Source of the DNA: Alphaproteobacteria bacterium
GTDB lineage: Bacteria > Pseudomonadota > Alphaproteobacteria > Rhizobiales > Aestuariivirgaceae
Direction of reading: 5' to 3'
Length of the DNA stretch: 7,826 nt
Assembly (NCBI GenBank): GCA_020441605.1
Contig: JAGRLX010000091.1
Span: 1-7,826, forward strand
Shown here: one piece after another, positions 5,423 through 7,826 of the stretch
Layout: every line of letters starts with the position of its first letter
Position numbering within the stretch: the stretch's first letter is position 1
Program-made: the position numbers and the translations under genes
Notes under the pieces: generated by a model
Told to the model about the DNA's origin: nothing
The model's input: the letters and a program-made list of their open reading frames with translations, nothing else
Databases searched by the model: none

Positions 5423-6319
5423 TCAAGCACGCTGGTTCAGCAGCCAGTCCCGCAGGATCTGCGCCTCGCGGGTCAGCGGGCGCTTGGTGCTCGACGTCAC
5501 GTAGAAGCTGTGAGGCGCGGCGATACTGGCATCCGCAACCTGAACCAGGGCGCGGCGGCTAATCAACTGCCGCACCATGCTCATCCATCCAAGTGCCAGG
5601 CCCTGACCGTCCTGAGCGGCCTGGAGGGCGATGACGTAGCTGTTGAAGCGCCGCACATTCAGCTTGCGATGTGGCGCGCCGATGGCGCGAAGGAAATCGG
5701 CCCACGTCGTCCACGTCCAGTCCACACCCTCGACCGACAGCAGCGGCAGGCCTGCCATGTCCCGCGGCGACTTCACCTTGTGCCTGGCGGCGAAAGCCGG
5801 ACTCGCAACCGCGGCGATGCGATCATCAAAGAGTTTGGTTGCGGTTTCATCGGGCCATTGTCCGTCGCCGTAGCGGATGCGCAAGTCGACATCCGGCCGG
5901 TGCAGATCCTGGGTGCGGTCCGATATCATGTGATCGATGACAATATCCTGGTGCGCGTTCCAAAAGTCGCCAAGCCGCGGCATTAGCCACAACTGGGCGA
6001 ATGCCATGGTGGTGCCGACCGAGACGCTTCGCATTGCGCTGCGCTGGCTCACCTGCTGCAGATTTGCCGAGATCCGTTCAAAGGCCTCCTTCAGGGCATT
6101 CGCCACGATTTCCCCTTCTGGCGTCAGCTCCAGCGCCCGATGGAGCCGGATGAACAGCGGACGGCCGATTTCGTCCTCGAGGCTCTTGACCTGCTTCGAA
6201 ACCGCACCGGGCGTGACGTTGAGCTCGGCCGCCGCACGGGTAAGCGACAGATGCCTGGCAGCGGCCTCGAAGGCCGCGAGGGCGTTGAGCGAGGGAAGGT
6301 GATAATGGCGCCGGACCAT
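5423..6319 (-). CDS. LysR-type transcriptional regulator, GcvA-like
   Basis: A 298-residue protein of normal LysR length. The N-terminal winged helix-turn-helix reads LPSLNALAAFEAAARHLSLT, then RAAAELNVTPGAVSKQVKSL, then EDEIGRPLFIRLHRALELT (about residues 8-67), all in the pattern of GcvA-type regulators. The effector-binding domain runs from about residue 92 (MRSVSVGTTMAFAQLWLMPRL) to the C-terminus, with DVDLRIRYGDGQWP and LALGWMSMVRQLIS typical of this subgroup. It acts as a cytoplasmic tetramer that activates or represses nearby genes in response to a small molecule. The gene sits between the TRAP transporter and the methyltransferase pair on the same strand, so both are plausible targets. 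The effector cannot be read from sequence. ATG 6319 is preceded by a GGTGGG-like ribosome site. An upstream dyad at 6345-6359 could be an autoregulatory site. Confidence 0.92.
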   Translation of the reverse strand: MVRRHYHLPSLNALAAFEAAARHLSLTRAAAELNVTPGAVSKQVKSLEDEIGRPLFIRLHRALELTPEGEIVANALKEAFERISANLQQVSQRSAMRSVSVGTTMAFAQLWLMPRLGDFWNAHQDIVIDHMISDRTQDLHRPDVDLRIRYGDGQWPDETATKLFDDRIAAVASPAFAARHKVKSPRDMAGLPLLSVEGVDWTWTTWADFLRAIGAPHRKLNVRRFNSYVIALQAAQDGQGLALGWMSMVRQLISRRALVQVADASIAAPHSFYVTSSTKRPLTREAQILRDWLLNQRA

Positions 6320-6344
6320 AACCCACCATAACAGATGTCATGGC

Positions 6345-6359
6345 TTGAGAGAATCTCAA
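6345..6359. promoter_or_regulatory. Dyad upstream of the LysR gene, candidate LysR-type box
   Basis: TTGAGA-GAA-TCTCAA is a perfect 6-bp inverted repeat with a 3-nt spacer. It contains the T-N11-A arrangement with internal dyad symmetry expected of LysR-type boxes. It lies 26-40 bp before the LysR start codon, where autorepression is common. On the - strand the right arm also reads TTGAGA, a possible -35 box, but no good -10 follows. Confidence 0.4.
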
Positions 6360-6373
6360 TTGATGGCCCACAC

Positions 6374-6399
6374 AAAAGCGCGGCCCTTTCGGGCCGCGC
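6374..6399 (-). terminator. Intrinsic terminator of the TRAP transporter operon
   Basis: On the - strand a perfect 9-bp stem GCGCGGCCC/GGGCCGCGC closes a GAAA tetraloop (6399-6378). TTTT (6377-6374) and further T-rich sequence follow. It lies 23 nt after the substrate-binding protein stop. A smaller hairpin, CGTTCT-AACC-AGAACG (6406-6421), sits directly after the stop. There is no U-run on the other strand, so it acts in one direction and separates this operon from the LysR gene. Confidence 0.88.
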
Positions 6400-6422
6400 A
6401 AGAGTCGTTCTAACCAGAACGA

Positions 6423-7475
6423 TCAGCCGTAACGGTAAGGAGGTCCGGCCTTGCGCATGGTCTCGGAATAATCCCGGAGGATCTTGACGACCTTGGCGTT
6501 CCGTTCGCTCTTCGCGGCGATCTCGTCCCAGAACTTGTGGGCTTCGTCCTCGAGCTTCGACCACTCGGTTTCCGGAATGGTGGTGAGTTCGAGCTTGCCG
6601 CCGGTGGTGCGGTAGTGGGCCTCGCCCCACCAGTACCAATGCTGGCGGTAGTAGTGCGAGGAGTCGATCGACAGCTGGAACAGGGTCTTGAGGTGATCCG
6701 GAACCGCCTCCCACTTTTCCTTGTTGGCGAAGTAGGAACCGGCCCAGGCGCCGGAGATGTTGTTGGTCAGATAGTATTTGGTCACGTCGGCCCAGCCTAC
6801 GGTGTAGACTTCGGTAATGCCGGACCAGGCGATGCCGTCGAGTTCGCCGGTCTGGATCGCCACCTGAATGTCTTCCCAGGGCAGCGTTACCGGCACCACG
6901 CCGAAGCGGGTGAGGAACTGGCCGGCCGTCGGTGGCGAGAACACGCGAAGACCCTGCATGTCCGCCAGCGAGCGGATCGGCTTGGTGGTCGCGAAATTGC
7001 ACGGATCCCAGGCGCCGGTGGACAGCCATTTGACGTTCTCTACGCCGGCATAGGCTTCTTCCCAGATGTCCTTGATGCCGTAGTGATGCCAGAGTGCGGG
7101 CACGTCCAGCGAGTAGCGCGTACCAAGCGGGAAGTAGGCAGAAAAGACAGCAATATCGACGGGCGCGCCGATGGAGTCATCATCGGTCTGAATGGCGTCG
7201 ATGGTGCCGGCCTGCATGGCACGGAACAGTTCCGAGGTGGGCACCAGCTGGTCGGAGGTATAGAGTTCGATCACCATTTCCCCGTTTGCGGCCTTGTTGA
7301 AGGCGTCGACAGCGGGCTTGATGACGTGTTCGGCAAGGGCCGGACCGGCATAGGTCTGCAGGCGCCATTTGATCGGGGTCTGCGCCTTGACATAGGGTGC
7401 CGCAACCGTCGTCGCAGCCGCCACAGCTGCCGTCTTGCCGGCGGTCTTCAGAAATTTGCGTCTATTGTTTTCCAT
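6423..7475 (-). CDS. dctP: TRAP transporter substrate-binding protein (DctP family), Tat-exported
   Basis: A 350-residue periplasmic binding protein. The start at ATG 7475 is chosen because it gives a complete twin-arginine signal (NRRKFLK at residues 4-10, then a hydrophobic stretch to about VKA-Q at 29-32) and has an AGGGAGA ribosome site 4 nt upstream; the frame is open to 7595 without support. The mature part shows DctP features: TSDQLVPTSELFRAMQAGTID (73-93), then MQGLRVFSPPTAGQFLTRFG (173-192) with R177 in the position of the conserved carboxylate-binding arginine, LPWEDIQVAIQTGELDGIAW (198-217), and an aromatic patch HYYRQHWYWWGEAHY (274-288). The protein captures a small, usually carboxylate-bearing solute for the DctQM membrane part. 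The GELDGIAW segment and aromatic residues recall the TakP-type branch that binds keto acids, but the ligand is unassigned. It is the last gene of the operon, after dctM. Confidence 0.92.
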   Translation of the reverse strand: MENNRRKFLKTAGKTAAVAAATTVAAPYVKAQTPIKWRLQTYAGPALAEHVIKPAVDAFNKAANGEMVIELYTSDQLVPTSELFRAMQAGTIDAIQTDDDSIGAPVDIAVFSAYFPLGTRYSLDVPALWHHYGIKDIWEEAYAGVENVKWLSTGAWDPCNFATTKPIRSLADMQGLRVFSPPTAGQFLTRFGVVPVTLPWEDIQVAIQTGELDGIAWSGITEVYTVGWADVTKYYLTNNISGAWAGSYFANKEKWEAVPDHLKTLFQLSIDSSHYYRQHWYWWGEAHYRTTGGKLELTTIPETEWSKLEDEAHKFWDEIAAKSERNAKVVKILRDYSETMRKAGPPYRYG

Positions 7476-7538
7476 GATTCTCCCTGTCCTTCCATTTCTT
7501 GGACGCAGTATGAGATTGCACCGTCGACGGAGCAATCG

Positions 7539-7584
7539 AGGTTGCCAGATCTGCGCCAAGATTGAACTATGAACCTGGCAACCT
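7539..7584. repeat. 10-bp inverted repeat in the dctM-dctP intergenic region
   Basis: AGGTTGCCAG (7539-7548) and CTGGCAACCT (7575-7584) are perfect complements with a 26-nt spacer. In the transcript this forms a stem-loop between the permease and binding-protein genes, 64 nt before the dctP start. It may protect or process the mRNA so that the binding protein is made in excess, or act as an operator. Confidence 0.6.
7543..7558 (-). promoter_or_regulatory. Candidate sigma-54-like promoter for dctP
   Basis: Read on the - strand, TGGCGC-AGATC-TGGCA has the invariant GG and GC with exact 10-bp spacing, but differs from consensus at three other positions (A to G, G to A, T to G). The predicted start is near 7532, giving a leader of about 57 nt. 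It overlaps the left arm (7539-7548) of the intergenic inverted repeat. Much weaker than the sigma-54 site at 1558-1573. Confidence 0.3.
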
Positions 7585-7622
7585 GTCTTCTGCAAGCAGT
7601 GAGCACGTCCTAAGTTCGCTGC

Positions 7623-7826
7623 CTACCTCCTGCTGTAAAGCTGTGGAAGATAGAGAGCGATTTGGGGAAAGATCATCACCAGCGCCAGCGCCACGACCAT
7701 GAGAATTACGAAGGGCACGATCGAGCGATAGATATCATGCATCGAGATGCCGGGTGGCGCCATGGTGCGCATGAGAAACAGGTTATAGCCGAATGGCGGG
7801 GTGATATAGGCGATCTGGCAGGTGAT
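7623..7826 (-). CDS. dctM: TRAP transporter large permease (DctM family), C-terminal 67 residues
   Basis: The last 67 residues of a DctM-type permease, with the gene continuing beyond the right end of the window. The segment AYITPPFGYNLFLMRTMAPP is the hallmark C-terminal motif of TRAP large subunits (usually LTPPFG followed by a hydrophobic stretch). DIYRSIVPFVILMVVALALVMIFPQIALYLP then forms the last transmembrane helix. The stop is TAG at 7625-7623. DctM is the ion-coupled translocating subunit, working with the small DctQ subunit and the periplasmic DctP. It lies 147 bp before the binding-protein gene on the same strand, so the operon order here is permease then binding protein. DctQ is not in the window and is presumably upstream or fused. 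Confidence 0.92.
   Translation of the reverse strand: MTCQIAYITPPFGYNLFLMRTMAPPGISMHDIYRSIVPFVILMVVALALVMIFPQIALYLPQLYSRR

Noticed and set aside
6537..7565. A 342-codon open frame on the + strand opposite dctP
   Set aside because: It is a shadow of the TRAP binding-protein gene, with no ribosome site and no recognisable domain.
7476..7595. Longer dctP start at 7595
   Set aside because: The extension precedes a complete Tat signal peptide and a good ribosome site, and covers the intergenic inverted repeat.

Overview
The window looks like chromosomal DNA from an alphaproteobacterium, most likely of the Rhizobiales/Rhodobacterales type. The reasons are high G+C coding sequence, a DUF1476 (F1FO-ATPase zeta-subunit family) protein, which is essentially an alphaproteobacterial family, a non-pyrrolysine MttB-family methyltransferase, and a TRAP transporter. 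No mobile element, CRISPR array, rRNA or tRNA was seen.

Layout. The left part reads on the + strand. It holds the 3' end of mscL (1-150) with a strong intrinsic terminator (175-206), then a class I/II PLP aminotransferase (225-1418). A 469-bp intergenic region (1419-1887) follows, and after it a small DUF1476 gene (1888-2187). The right part reads entirely on the - strand. In transcription order it holds the 3' end of a TRAP large permease (dctM-like, 7826-7623), a Tat-exported TRAP substrate-binding protein (7475-6423) with its own terminator, a LysR-type regulator (6319-5423), an MttB-like methyltransferase (5333-3777), a cysteine-containing GrdB-like protein overlapping it by 11 bp (3787-2891), and a MarC-family membrane protein (2803-2171). 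The marC-like gene runs tail-to-tail into the DUF1476 gene and overlaps it by 17 bp.

Two things stand out. First, the 1419-1887 intergenic region carries a perfect-consensus sigma-54 promoter (1558-1573). About 105 bp after the predicted start there is a strong intrinsic terminator (1679-1720), with no convincing ORF between. I read this as a previously unannotated sigma-54-dependent small RNA of about 137 nt with a UCCUCCC anti-Shine-Dalgarno-like loop. The 8-mer GCGTTGCA occurs three times in and around this promoter. Second, the right-hand genes form what may be a small uptake-and-demethylation cassette. A TRAP transporter would import a substrate, a LysR regulator would sense it, and an MttB-like methyltransferase would act on it. 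Translationally linked to the methyltransferase is a protein of the glycine/betaine reductase B family, with CxxC where I expect the selenocysteine region to be. No corrinoid protein, pyrrolysine codon, selenocysteine codon or other Grd subunit is visible in the window.

All functional assignments come from recognising motifs by eye. No database search was possible.
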